A stretch of 64,000 bases of DNA from Oceanibacterium hippocampi. Lineage in GTDB: Bacteria > Pseudomonadota > Alphaproteobacteria > Sneathiellales > Sneathiellaceae. Shown one piece after another: positions 54,061 through 63,283 of this stretch. Each line of letters starts with the position of its first letter. Position 1 is the stretch's first letter. The DNA is taken from NCBI RefSeq assembly GCF_900172325.1, contig NZ_FWFR01000003.1:310001-374000 (forward strand). The letters are read 5' to 3'. A program made the position numbers and the translations under genes. The notes under the pieces were generated by a model. The model was not told where the DNA came from, made no database searches, and saw nothing but the letters and a program-made list of their open reading frames with translations.

Positions 54061-55029
54061 TCAGTTCGCGGAACGGCGGAGCTGATCGAGAATGACGGCC
54101 GCGACGATCACTACGCCGATTGCCAGCGTCTGCATGAAGGACGACACGCCAATCATAGTGAGGGAATTCGACAGCATCCCGAGGATGACGACCCCATAGA
54201 AGACATTCAGCATGGAACCTTGGCCGCCAGTGAGAGCGACACCGCCGACCACTACGGCGGCTAGCGCCTGCAGTTCGAGGCCCTGCGCTGCAAGCGGCTG
54301 CGCCGCAGCGACATATGAGGTCAAGACGACCGCTGCGACCCCTGCGGTAAGGCCCGACAGCGCATAGACCAGAACTGTGTAGGCCCGAACGTTTACGCCG
54401 GAATTGAACGCAGCATCCGTATTCGATCCGATGGCATAGACGTAGCGGCCAAGAATTGTGTAACGCAGGATGACGCTGAACACGATCACCGTCCCAAGTG
54501 CGAAGATGACGCCGGCCGGTAAGCCAAACACCGCACCCGATCCGAAGATGTCGATGAAGGCTTCTGGCATTTTGTAGATCGGCAGACCGCCAGCGATCAT
54601 CAACGCCAGGCCCCGCGCGATCGACAGCGTGCCGAGGGTGGCTATGAACGGCGACACCTTGAAGCGGGCGATGATGGCCCCATTGAATGTTCCGAAGGCA
54701 ATGCCCGTCAGCAACATCGTAATAATGCCGGCCGTCATGCCGAAATCGTTCATGACAACGACGCCGCAAATGCCGCTGAGGGCGAGGACGGCGGCAACAG
54801 ACAAGTCGAGGCCACCCGAGATCACGGTAAGGCTCTGGCCTGCCGCGAGGATCAGCAGAGGTGAGATCTGACGCCCAAGATTGACGAGGTTCTGGGCAGT
54901 CCAGTAGCGCGGTTCGATCATGCCGCTGACAACGGCGATCAGGACAATGATGCCCGGCAAGACAAGCTTCTGCATATCGAAAGAAGCCAAGCGAATAAGA
55001 GTTCCACCGGATTTTGCGCCTTGAAACAT
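54061..55029 (-). CDS. ABC permease (RbsC-like)
   Basis: A 322-aa membrane protein with 8-10 helices and RbsC family motifs GGLDLSVAAVLALSG, FIATLGTLSIARGLAL and GGVALTGGQGSMLNVFYGVV. Forms the channel for the importer, with the double ATPase upstream (9-bp gap). Confidence 0.95.
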   Translation of the reverse strand: MFQGAKSGGTLIRLASFDMQKLVLPGIIVLIAVVSGMIEPRYWTAQNLVNLGRQISPLLILAAGQSLTVISGGLDLSVAAVLALSGICGVVVMNDFGMTAGIITMLLTGIAFGTFNGAIIARFKVSPFIATLGTLSIARGLALMIAGGLPIYKMPEAFIDIFGSGAVFGLPAGVIFALGTVIVFSVILRYTILGRYVYAIGSNTDAAFNSGVNVRAYTVLVYALSGLTAGVAAVVLTSYVAAAQPLAAQGLELQALAAVVVGGVALTGGQGSMLNVFYGVVILGMLSNSLTMIGVSSFMQTLAIGVVIVAAVILDQLRRSAN

Positions 55030-55038
55030 AATCAGTTC

Positions 55039-56604
55039 CTAATGAATGGCGGCACGATGCAATTCCTGCCCGAGAATGTCGGACAGGATCTGCGCCTCGT
55101 CGTTCATCGTTGGATCCGCGTACTCTCTGACGATCCTGCCGGCGTACATCGAGTAGATACGGTCGCAGATCTTCAACGTCTCGAGCAGGTCGCTGGAGAA
55201 AATCAGGAAGCTGATCCCACGATTTCGAAGTTCGTGCATCAATCGGTAAAGATCGGCCTTGGCGCCGATGTCGATGCCAACCGTAGGATCCTCCATCACG
55301 ATCACCTTCGGCGCACCGGCTATGGCGCGCCCAAATAATACCTTCTGCTGATTGCCCCCGCTTAGGGTCGTGATTGGCTTCTCCTGGGAGTCGAAGCGAA
55401 CGAGAAGCTCATCGAGGACTCGCGTGGAACGTTCCCGTTCCCGGCTCCTGGAGAGCATTCCGCCAATCGTGCTAAAGTCCCTCAAATTCATGAGGTTGAG
55501 GTTTTCCCGAATCGAGCGGTTCGGAAGAATGCCCTTCTGCTTCCGGTCCATCGGCAGGTAGCTCATGCCGAGCCCGCGTGCATGGGCCGGGTGACGTGGT
55601 CGATAGGGCCTACCATCCATGTGTATTTCGCCGGACGAGTGGGCCTCCAAACCGACGAGCACACGGCCTAAGCTCTCCCGTCCGCAGCCTACGACACCGT
55701 AGACGCCGACGATCTCGCCGCGGCCCACGGTTAGGGCCACATCCTTGCAGCCCGATTTCGACTTCAACGCAGCAATGGTCAGTAGCGGTGAACTGGGAGT
55801 GCGCGGCTTGGCACGCGTGAACTCCCGAACTTCGCGCCCGGTCAGCATGGAAACCAGCTTGAGTTCCGTCAGCGCCGGGGTAACCGGGCAGGACTGCGTG
55901 ACCCGACCATTCACCATGGCGCTGACGAAGTCGCCGATCAACTCAACTTCTTGCAGGTGATGGGTTACGTAGAGGATCGCGACGCCACGCTGTTTCAGGA
56001 CCCCAATGACCCGGAACAGCGCCTGCTTCTCACGGTCGGTCAGGGTGGACGTCGGCTCGTCCATGATGATGATCTTGGCATCGCGCGCCAAAACCTTGGC
56101 GATCTCGACGAGCTGCTTCTGCGCGATCGGTAGGCTCGAAACGGGCGCTTGCAGAGGGACATCCAGGTCGAGCATTTCCAGCACATTGCGGCATCGCCGG
56201 GCCTCTTCGCCGCGAGACAAGAAGGAAAAAGGCCGCCGCTTCGCCTCCGCGCCGAGAAATATATTGTCAAGCACTGAAAGATGCGGCGCCAGCGACAACT
56301 CCTGGAACACGATGCCGATTCCGAGTTCTCGCGCTGTCCGGGCGTCACCGATCTCCACCGCTTGTCCGCGGACTTCGATCTGCCCCGCATCGGGACGGTG
56401 GACGCCGGCAAATATTTTGGCGAGCGTCGACTTTCCGGCCCCGTTCTCGCCAAGCAGGATGTGGACGCCGCCACTACAGATCTGGATCGACGCCTCGTCC
56501 AGTGCCTGCGTGGCACCGAACTTCTTGCTCACGTTTGACGCACAGAGGACGACCTCAGGCTGAGGCCGAGGCGCCGCCGAATGATCAGCCGCTAGCGGGT
56601 TCAT
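55039..56604 (-). CDS. ABC ATPase with two nucleotide-binding domains (RbsA-like)
   Basis: A 521-aa fused ATPase. First domain has intact Walker A LGENGAGKSTL and Walker B IIIMDEPTSTL, with an atypical signature SLPIAQKQLVEIAK. Second domain has degenerate Walker A GVVGCGRESL and signature LSGGNQQKV. This asymmetry is normal for ribose/autoinducer-2-type importers. ATG 56604 chosen (GGAG 8 nt upstream). Confidence 0.95.
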   Translation of the reverse strand: MNPLAADHSAAPRPQPEVVLCASNVSKKFGATQALDEASIQICSGGVHILLGENGAGKSTLAKIFAGVHRPDAGQIEVRGQAVEIGDARTARELGIGIVFQELSLAPHLSVLDNIFLGAEAKRRPFSFLSRGEEARRCRNVLEMLDLDVPLQAPVSSLPIAQKQLVEIAKVLARDAKIIIMDEPTSTLTDREKQALFRVIGVLKQRGVAILYVTHHLQEVELIGDFVSAMVNGRVTQSCPVTPALTELKLVSMLTGREVREFTRAKPRTPSSPLLTIAALKSKSGCKDVALTVGRGEIVGVYGVVGCGRESLGRVLVGLEAHSSGEIHMDGRPYRPRHPAHARGLGMSYLPMDRKQKGILPNRSIRENLNLMNLRDFSTIGGMLSRSRERERSTRVLDELLVRFDSQEKPITTLSGGNQQKVLFGRAIAGAPKVIVMEDPTVGIDIGAKADLYRLMHELRNRGISFLIFSSDLLETLKICDRIYSMYAGRIVREYADPTMNDEAQILSDILGQELHRAAIH

Positions 56605-56748
56605 CGCGTACGCTCCAGCCATGCGACGCATACGAGTTCTGTCATTGAACGCACGGCATTGCTCCGCTTCGCTTGTAGCGGGCCCCATGACGTCCGCAAT
56701 TTCTGCAAGAAGTCCTTGGGGGTCGAGCGCGATCGGGGCCGGAATGGC

Positions 56749-57147
56749 TTACGCGATGCCAACGACCGCTTCCACTTCGACCTTCATGCCGGGGATCGCC
56801 AACTCCTTCACGCCGATCAACGTGCTTGCCGGTAGGGTCTTCCCGAAAAACTCTTTTCTGATCGGGTTGATCTTCGTCCGATCGTCAACATCGGTCAGGT
56901 ATACGGTGACTTTCAGAACGTTCTCGTAGCTCGCCCCTGCCCGCTCGAGAATCTTTCCAATCACCTCGAACACGTGGCGCGCTTGCGCGACCACATCGTC
57001 CTCGCCAACCACGTTGAGATCGGCGTCGAGAGGCGCGATGCCAGAGATGAACAGCAAATTCCCAAACCGCACCGCGTCGGTGTAATGGCTGATGGGCGGA
57101 TTAAGGTCATCAAGTCGGATTTCCTGGCGGGCACCGGCAATCGGCAT
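56749..57147 (-). CDS. RidA-family protein
   Basis: A 132-aa YjgF/YER057c/UK114 protein. Conserved FISGIAPLDADLNVVG, ARHVFEVIGKILERAG, VTVYLTDVDDR and the C-terminal VEVEAVV. Members hydrolyse reactive enamine/imine intermediates. The usual active-site Arg before VE near the C-terminus is replaced by Met-Lys (GMKVEVEA), so it may be a non-deaminase Rid subgroup. Divergent from the amidohydrolase. Confidence 0.9.
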   Translation of the reverse strand: MPIAGARQEIRLDDLNPPISHYTDAVRFGNLLFISGIAPLDADLNVVGEDDVVAQARHVFEVIGKILERAGASYENVLKVTVYLTDVDDRTKINPIRKEFFGKTLPASTLIGVKELAIPGMKVEVEAVVGIA

Positions 57148-57198
57148 CTGTTTTCATCCTCACATCTACGTGGCGCAACTGCGGCCAACGGGTTTAAC

Positions 57199-57213
57199 TG
57201 GATACACATATCC
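57199..57213. promoter_or_regulatory. TGGAT-6-ATCC operator candidate, copy 1
   Basis: TGGAT, 6 nt, ATCC, 52 bp upstream of the RidA start. The same layout occurs at 57375-57392. The GntR at 50869 is a possible binder. Confidence 0.4.
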
Positions 57214-57374
57214 TCATTTTCGACTCATGAGCTGTCAAGAAATTTTGCGATCAACTCAACCAAGACTGATCGCGGATCCATGGTACCTTGTTGTTTTTTC
57301 GTTATTTTTTTATTTTCTATGCCCATCTCTAGCGAACGTCCCGCCAGAGACGCTTGACACACCTCGACTGCGTG

Positions 57375-57392
57375 TTGGATGTTTGTATCCAA
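57375..57392. promoter_or_regulatory. TTGGAT-6-ATCCAA operator candidate, copy 2
   Basis: Perfect inverted repeat TTGGAT/ATCCAA with a 6-nt centre, 24 bp upstream of the amidohydrolase GTG start. It also contains TTGTATCCAA, close to FCD-type GntR sites. Confidence 0.5.
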
Positions 57393-57415
57393 TTTTCCAA
57401 CATGGGGAGAATGCT

Positions 57416-58777
57416 GTGAACGGTATGGTCCATCTGATTAAGGGACGCGTCTTCGACGGCACCGGAAGCGCCCCCTTGGAACACGGCGTGGTCGCCGTTG
57501 ATAAGGACACGATCGCCTGGATCGGACCTGAGGCACAGCTCCCCGAGCGCTATCGAGATCCCGATGCACGGGTTCTCGGCGGTGACGGTCGCACCGTCAT
57601 GCCGGGCATGATCGATGGCCACATCCATGTTTCCTTCGGAGAGGCAAGATCGGAGGAAGAGCTCGCGCTCTATACGCCGGTCGAGTACCGTTCAATCAAG
57701 GCCATCTGGAACGCCCGCAAAGTCCTGCGTGCCGGCGTGACCAGCGCCTTCGATGCCGCGACGACGTACAATATCGCCGCTTCGGTTCGCGATGCGATCG
57801 AAGCCGGCATGTACGAAGGACCTCGTCTCGCCGTCTGCGGACCGCAGATCACCTCACATCAAGGCCTCGAGGATTCTTTCCCGAGTTCGATGCAGTTCCC
57901 GCCTGGTCAGGCCGGCGTATTGGCGAAGGGGCGCGACGAGATCATCGAACTGATCCGCCTTCAAGTGAAGAACGGGGTCGATTGCATAAAGGTGTCAGGG
58001 TCATCGGATCTCGCGATCGCCAATGCACCAGTCGGGGGGGCCGCCTTCACTGCCGACGAATTCAATCTGATTGCGGCCGAGGCTCATCGTCTGGAGCGTA
58101 CATGCACCGTTCACGCGCGATCAGGGGAAGCCACGCGTCTTGCCGCCGCGGCAGGGTTCGACTGGATCATGCATGCCTCGTTCATCGACGAGGAAGGCAT
58201 CGAGCTATGTCTGAAAAACAACATAGCGATCGTTCCGACATTGACCTTGCTGGCCAACATTCTGGAATCCGCACAAGGTGAAGCCGGAGCCTCGATCATC
58301 GACGAGTTCCGGCACGAATACGAATCGGCCTGCATCAATCTCCGCAAGGCGTACGATGCCGGTGTCCCCCTGATCTGTGGATCCGAGTCCGGTTGGTCTC
58401 TTGTGCCTTATGGCGACTGGCACGCGCGAGAACTCGAAATCTTCGTCAATGACATCGGCCTGACCCCACTCCAGGCGCTCCACGCCGCGACCGGTGCTGC
58501 CGCCAGACTACTGCCGCAATGGCGGGACCGGATCGGAACGCTCGCCGAAGGGAAGCTCGCCGACATTCTTGTCGTCGACGGCGACCCGACGGCGGATGTC
58601 ACCTTGCTTCAACGTCCGCAGAACATCGTATCCGTAATGAAGGGCGGCTCGCTTGTCGATATCGAGACGCCGATCCCCGATCGCCGCGTCTGGTCGTTCG
58701 AGAAGCACCGCACTTTTCTACCCGGCTGGTTCAAGTACGACTCCCGGGCGGGACGGGGCTATTTGAAGACCCACTGA
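57416..58777 (+). CDS. Metal-dependent amidohydrolase (imidazolonepropionase-like)
   Basis: A 453-aa enzyme. The N-terminal beta-sandwich and PGMIDGHIHVSF carry HxH (His69, His71); CTVHARSG and IMHASF hold further histidines. The usual catalytic GTD is replaced by GSESGW. I choose the GTG at 57416 because GGGGAGA lies 5 nt upstream; an ATG at 57425 is also possible. Cleaves a cyclic or linear amide/C-N bond. With RidA and the following SDR it suggests a nitrogen compound pathway. Confidence 0.88.
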   Translation: MNGMVHLIKGRVFDGTGSAPLEHGVVAVDKDTIAWIGPEAQLPERYRDPDARVLGGDGRTVMPGMIDGHIHVSFGEARSEEELALYTPVEYRSIKAIWNARKVLRAGVTSAFDAATTYNIAASVRDAIEAGMYEGPRLAVCGPQITSHQGLEDSFPSSMQFPPGQAGVLAKGRDEIIELIRLQVKNGVDCIKVSGSSDLAIANAPVGGAAFTADEFNLIAAEAHRLERTCTVHARSGEATRLAAAAGFDWIMHASFIDEEGIELCLKNNIAIVPTLTLLANILESAQGEAGASIIDEFRHEYESACINLRKAYDAGVPLICGSESGWSLVPYGDWHARELEIFVNDIGLTPLQALHAATGAAARLLPQWRDRIGTLAEGKLADILVVDGDPTADVTLLQRPQNIVSVMKGGSLVDIETPIPDRRVWSFEKHRTFLPGWFKYDSRAGRGYLKTH

Positions 58778-58859
58778 GGACCGGCACGGACACCGCGACA
58801 TCAAGACACCGGCCGCGCCAAACTTCGGCGTCTCATGCCGCATACGACCGGAGGGTTGC

Positions 58860-59618
58860 ATGATTGGAGACCCAAAGAAGATCGCTGTCGTGACCGGCGG
58901 CAGCGCCGGCCTCGGCGAAGCGATGGTAAAGGCCCTACGACGGGATGGATTCATGGTTGTGGCAGTCGCCCGTCGCCCGGAAAGGCTCCGGAGGATCCAG
59001 GATGACGGCATCGAGACCATGGTCTGTGACGTCTCCCGGCAGGCCGAGGTGCGTGCAACTGCGAGCAATATTCTCGAGCGTTTTGGCCGGGTCGATGTGC
59101 TCGTAAACAATGCTGGCGTGATTCGAAGCGGCTATCTCGCCGAGATGACGGAAGAGGCGATCCGTTATCAGTTCGACGTAAACGTCATTGGAACGATCAA
59201 CTGTACCCAAGCGTTCGCCGACGCACTCTCGAAATCGCGCGGCTCTATCATCAATCTGAGTTCGGCGCTGGCGAAGCGCCCACTTCTCGCCAGCTCGGTT
59301 TACTCGGCGACGAAAGGTGCCATCGAGAGTTTCACGAGGGCAATGGCTATCGAGCTCGGGACCAAGGGCATTCGGGTAAATGCAGTCGCTCCCGGCCTGG
59401 TCCGAAGCGAAATCTACTTCGCAGACGGTATGACAAGGGAGCAATACGAAGTCGCACTGGGTGAGTTTGCATCGAAATACGTCCTTGGCCGCACTGGCGA
59501 GCCACAGGATGTCGTCGAACTCGTGGCGTTCCTCGCCTCCGACAAAGCCGGGTGGATCACCGGTACCGTCATTCCCGTCGACAGCGGATATAGCAATATT
59601 GGCTTTCGCCAAGATTGA
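58860..59618 (+). CDS. SDR-family oxidoreductase (FabG-like)
   Basis: A 252-aa short-chain dehydrogenase with TGGSAGLGEA, NNAG, NLSSALA (catalytic Ser), YSATK and the C-terminal WITGTVIPVDSG. 82 bp after the amidohydrolase; likely the same transcript. Followed by a strong hairpin. Confidence 0.93.
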   Translation: MIGDPKKIAVVTGGSAGLGEAMVKALRRDGFMVVAVARRPERLRRIQDDGIETMVCDVSRQAEVRATASNILERFGRVDVLVNNAGVIRSGYLAEMTEEAIRYQFDVNVIGTINCTQAFADALSKSRGSIINLSSALAKRPLLASSVYSATKGAIESFTRAMAIELGTKGIRVNAVAPGLVRSEIYFADGMTREQYEVALGEFASKYVLGRTGEPQDVVELVAFLASDKAGWITGTVIPVDSGYSNIGFRQD

Positions 59619-59647
59619 AAGCTAGGTCAATAGAGAGACCTTACCCG

Positions 59648-59684
59648 TGTTTCGGCATGCGATTTCAATTCGTATGCCGAAACA
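59648..59684. terminator. Strong hairpin after SDR gene
   Basis: TGTTTCGGCATGCG pairs with CGTATGCCGAAACA (14 bp, one G-T pair) around a 9-nt loop. 30 bp downstream of the SDR stop. Lacks a T-tract but is the best terminator candidate in this region. Confidence 0.6.
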
Positions 59685-59699
59685 CATCAAAGGGTGCTC

Positions 59700-59960
59700 G
59701 AGAGTACTCGAAGACCGGTCCGATTCACCGGCGGTGAAGAGCCGCTGACCTGCTCCCCTGACGATAAGCACGCGAGCGAAGGGATCATCCAGCCAAGGTG
59801 CGCGGGCAATGTCAGCCCTTAAGCGTCCGAATCCCCGCGACCCAAAAGCTCCTGAGGATCGTATCGACAGTCGCCTTGGCCTGATCGTCGGACAGATAGT
59901 TGGCGCTCCGGCGAATTGCATCGGCGATCAGGGCCCGAAGGCCCCTAATGCACGGAGCAG
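59700..59960 (-). pseudogene. TetR C-terminal fragment, then enoyl-CoA hydratase-like scrap
   Basis: From about 59960 to 59812 the minus strand reads GLRALIADAIRRSANYLSDD and on to a stop, like a TetR C-terminal helix bundle without its HTH. Immediately downstream in another frame, FARVLIVRGAGQRLFTAGE resembles the N-terminal part of an enoyl-CoA hydratase. Both are too short to function. Confidence 0.4.
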
Positions 59961-60053
59961 CCTAGACACAGACCATCAGGTCTGCCCCAGCCATTCATTG
60001 TTCAATTCTCTGAATCATTGGAAAGAAAGTTCTTCTCGCACTGATATCAACAT

Positions 60054-60363
60054 GAGCTGGCATGGTGGCGGCCTGAATAGCGTCACCTGGTGCCGAAAGA
60101 CGCCGGAAGACCGCACCGCGGGCACTCAGTTTGGTTGTCGTAGAATTGATGCAGTCCGCTGGACAAAGTAATATGCGATCCGCCGCGCTCCCAGGCCGTT
60201 ACGAGGAGGCAGAGTATCGGCTTGCGTAGTGTCGTCAGGTGCCAATAGACGCCGGTCGACTTCATCGCGGCACCCTCGCTCCCACACCATCATGCGCTGG
60301 CATAGTGACGGCCAGCAAAGCGTCTTCTGGTGTCGTAGGACGTCGGTAGGTCGCACCGCGGAC
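60054..60363. repeat. Three imperfect tandem repeats
   Basis: Unit 1 (60054-60123) and unit 3 (60294-60363) align over 70 bp without gaps at about 77% identity, exactly 240 bp apart. A shorter copy (60229-60270) lies between them. No gene explains the pattern. Confidence 0.7.
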
Positions 60364-60387
60364 CGCTCATTCCTCGGGAATCATTCG

Positions 60388-61062
60388 TTGAACATTCTCA
60401 CTCATTCACGAACCGTTATTCTGGGCGCGCTTTTGTGTATCTGGGCAATGCCGGTGCAGGGCCAGCAGGTCATCGAGGGCAGGGCCTCGGTCATCGACGG
60501 TGACACGATCGACATCCACGGCCAGCGAATTCGGATGCACGGGATCGATGCCCCGGAAAGCGGTCAGACCTGCACCCTTGACGACAAGCCTTACCGTTGC
60601 GGCCAGCAGGCAGCCCTGGCGCTCTCCGACTTTCTTGGCCAGTCCGTAGTCAACTGCATGGCCCGCGACATTGACCGCTACGGCAGGATTGTCGCGTCAT
60701 GCTCATCCGGAGGAACCGATCTCGGAAGCTGGATGGTTTTGCAAGGGTGGGCGCTCGCCTATCGCCGCTACTCGACGGACTATATCGATGAAGAGGCCCA
60801 GGCAGCGAGCAAGGGTGTCGGTATCTGGCGCGGCCGGTTCGACAAGCCTTGGGAGTGGCGCCGGGGCGTGAGATCAACCGAACCGACCGTTGACCGGGAA
60901 TGCACTATCAAGGGAAACGTAAGCTCCAAGGGCGAGCGGATCTACCACGTTCCCGGCGGTAAAGATTACGCCCGGACCAGAATCAGCCCTTCGAAGGGCG
61001 AGCGGTGGTTCTGTACCGAGGACGAAGCAAAGGCCGGAGGTTGGCGGAGGTCGCGGAGGTAA
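60388..61062 (+). CDS. Secreted thermonuclease-like protein (SNase fold)
   Basis: A 224-aa protein with a signal peptide (ILGALLCIWAMPVQGQ) and an SNase domain: VIDGDTIDI, RIRMHGIDAPES, DIDRYGRIVASC. A C-terminal sunset-type module follows (CTIKGNVSSKGERIYHVPGG). Probably an extracytoplasmic nuclease or a binding relative. The start is TTG at 60388; no ATG gives a full signal peptide. Confidence 0.88.
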   Translation: MNILTHSRTVILGALLCIWAMPVQGQQVIEGRASVIDGDTIDIHGQRIRMHGIDAPESGQTCTLDDKPYRCGQQAALALSDFLGQSVVNCMARDIDRYGRIVASCSSGGTDLGSWMVLQGWALAYRRYSTDYIDEEAQAASKGVGIWRGRFDKPWEWRRGVRSTEPTVDRECTIKGNVSSKGERIYHVPGGKDYARTRISPSKGERWFCTEDEAKAGGWRRSRR

Positions 61063-61344
61063 CAAAGCCCCGCCAACGAGACCCGAAAAACGCGTACTAC
61101 AATGAATCTTTGCGATAATGGGGCGATCTGCAACGGCGTGCTCGGCGTAGTGGAGATACTATCTCCCAGATCACGCGACACTGTGTGTCTGACCCCGCTC
61201 CCTGATCCGGGCCAATGGTTAGTAGAGGCTGTTCGCCTTTCTTTCCGGTTGGGCATAGGGGCTGATAGTCCGATATGCGGAGCCCTCACGCAGCTAAGGC
61301 CAGCCGGGCCGCTGGTTGCCGACCTGCTCGGCATGGGGCACTAG

Positions 61345-61690
61345 AGTCAGGCCGCCGAGGCGCCGAATGGGGATGCTCGACATTGTAATCGATACGCCAC
61401 ACTTCGACGAGGCACCGGGTCTCGTCGAGAAGGGGGAAAAGGTGCTCGTTGTTGCGCTCGTCTTAGAACCGTCCATTGAAAGAACCCTCAAAGGCGTTCT
61501 GGGAGAGCTTTGCAGGAGCTCCGTAAGCGGCGCGTTGTCCAGCAGGCTCTCTGCCATGCGGCGCTTCAGCTTGGCGTTTTCCCCTCCAGCGTGAGCAGGC
61601 GCTGCGCGTCCCACACCGTCATGCCGCCGAACTGTGCCTTGTGCTTGTAAAAGTTCGCATTCGAGATGCCGTACTTCTCCCGTCTGAATA
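61345..61690 (-). mobile_element. IS3-family transposase remnant with internal deletion
   Basis: OrfA part: REKYGISNANFYKHKAQFGG then, after a frameshift, ENAKLKRRMAESLLDNAPL. It is joined directly to the OrfB C-terminus: FEGSFNGRF, stop codon, then NEHLFPLLDETRCLVEVWRI. The middle of the transposase is deleted. No terminal inverted repeats recognised. The stretch 61063-61344 holds no gene I can support. Confidence 0.85.
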
Positions 61691-62008
61691 GGCACGCATA
61701 CACCGAATTATTCCGTCAAGACTCTTGCATGTCTGCAACCTCTGCGTTATGAATAGATTCTACATGATACCATGACGTGATAGACAGAACATTGCGGCTT
61801 CTGGCCCATCGAGATTTCTCTCGCGATCGAAGAGTGGTTGTATTCTTCAAAATAGAATCTTCACTATGCAAGAAGATCTCGCCATAGACGTCACAAGTTG
61901 TTGACACAATAGTGGAAAGTATATGACTTTATTTTTCCCTATTTTGGCAGTTAATTCATCTATTTTTTTCGGAAATTCGATGATTTACCAACATAAAGAT
62001 GAAACGAA
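61691..62008 (+). promoter_or_regulatory. AT-rich upstream region of the SIR2-HerA pair
   Basis: Markedly more AT-rich than the rest of the window. A TTGACA at 61901-61906 is followed by TATGAC about 15 nt later, a weak promoter candidate. Base composition fits a recently acquired defence cassette. Confidence 0.4.
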
Positions 62009-63283
62009 ATGCCAGAAATCGTTGAGGAAGGCGCAGCGAAGCGCACTTTTAGTTTCTTTCGTGGCGCCGAGATAGGCGTAGAAAATTACAAATGGCCGGA
62101 CGGCGCCGACAAGGCGAGACAAGCGATTGGCGAATCGCTGAATGCGCGGAATGTAGCCTTCCTCTTAGGCGCTGGCTGTTCTTCATCATGGCAAAACGGC
62201 CAGGAAGTCGGCGTCCCGACCATGGCACCACTTGCAGAGGAATTCACGAGGAAGCGGAAGGACGAAGATCAGTCCTTTCCAACAGCGATAGAGCGCAGCT
62301 TGCTCTTGCAGAAATTTGGGATCGACATCAGCGCCAAGGACTATTCGCGCAATCTCGAACGGCTTATGGAACTCCTGTTCAGTTTTCGCTTCAGCCTTGC
62401 TCGAAGTTCCTTAAAGGAGGCCAAAGCCGAACTCTCGACCATCAACTCGGTGATCAACAAGGTCAAACACTTCCTATGGAACAAGTGTACAGGCGGTGCA
62501 TTCGCCAAAGGCGACAACACCGTTATGGCACTTTACGAGTCATTTTACCGCAAGCTGGTGCTCCGCGATCGGTCATTGCCGAGGCCCTGGGTCTTCACGA
62601 CGAATTACGACCTGTTCAACGAGACGGCCATGGACCGGCTCGGCCTGCCGTATGCGAACGGTTTTTCCGGCGTCGTTGAGCGCCGTTTCAATCCGGCAAC
62701 GTTCCGGTACGCACTGGCCGAGCAGCTCGACGTGGCGAGCCGCAAATGGTCCGCGGTCGATGGGTTCGTATATCTCGGCAAGCTTCACGGATCGATCAGT
62801 TGGACTGAAGACGATCACGGGCTGTTTCCGATCCGGGAGATAGCGATTTCTCAGCCCCCCGGTAAGGTGATGATCTTTCCGACGCCCGCGAAGCAGAACT
62901 CCGCTCTGGGATCGCCTTATGCTGATCTATTCCGCGAGTTTCAGTCGCGCGTCGTGCGCGAGCAGAGCGTGCTATTTACGATAGGCTACGCCTTCGGCGA
63001 CGAGCATATCAACAACATCATCTATCAGGCACTGACTATCCCGACGTTCAGGCTCGTCATCTTCGCCGACCCGACGTTGCCGGGTGAAATCGCAAAACTT
63101 CGCGAGCTCAACGATCCACGGATATGGATTATTGGAGGGGACGGTCCGGATGTGGGCCGCAAAGCACATTATTTCGATACGGTCATCGAAGAGTTCATGC
63201 CGCAGCGCCCAAGCGAGCGAATCGACGACGCAGTGAAGAAGGTGCTGGATGCGATATCTTCAAAGAAGGCGGGAGAAGAATGA
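62009..63283 (+). CDS. SIR2-domain protein (anti-phage NADase)
   Basis: A 424-aa protein of the SIR2_2 class. LLGAGCSSSW (residues 52-61) binds NAD, FTTNYD (196-201) and KLHGSISW (258-265) give the Asn and His used for catalysis, and GYAFGDEHIN (326-335) closes the fold. Such proteins hydrolyse NAD+ in phage defence. A 4-bp ATGA overlap couples it to the HerA gene. In known SIR2-HerA systems the two proteins assemble into a large complex that depletes NAD+ during infection. Lower GC than neighbours suggests transfer. Confidence 0.92.
   Translation: MPEIVEEGAAKRTFSFFRGAEIGVENYKWPDGADKARQAIGESLNARNVAFLLGAGCSSSWQNGQEVGVPTMAPLAEEFTRKRKDEDQSFPTAIERSLLLQKFGIDISAKDYSRNLERLMELLFSFRFSLARSSLKEAKAELSTINSVINKVKHFLWNKCTGGAFAKGDNTVMALYESFYRKLVLRDRSLPRPWVFTTNYDLFNETAMDRLGLPYANGFSGVVERRFNPATFRYALAEQLDVASRKWSAVDGFVYLGKLHGSISWTEDDHGLFPIREIAISQPPGKVMIFPTPAKQNSALGSPYADLFREFQSRVVREQSVLFTIGYAFGDEHINNIIYQALTIPTFRLVIFADPTLPGEIAKLRELNDPRIWIIGGDGPDVGRKAHYFDTVIEEFMPQRPSERIDDAVKKVLDAISSKKAGEE

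Noticed and set aside
60083-60356. Two short minus-strand frames with similar sequences
   Set aside because: Their resemblance comes from the DNA repeats; no start context or known domain.
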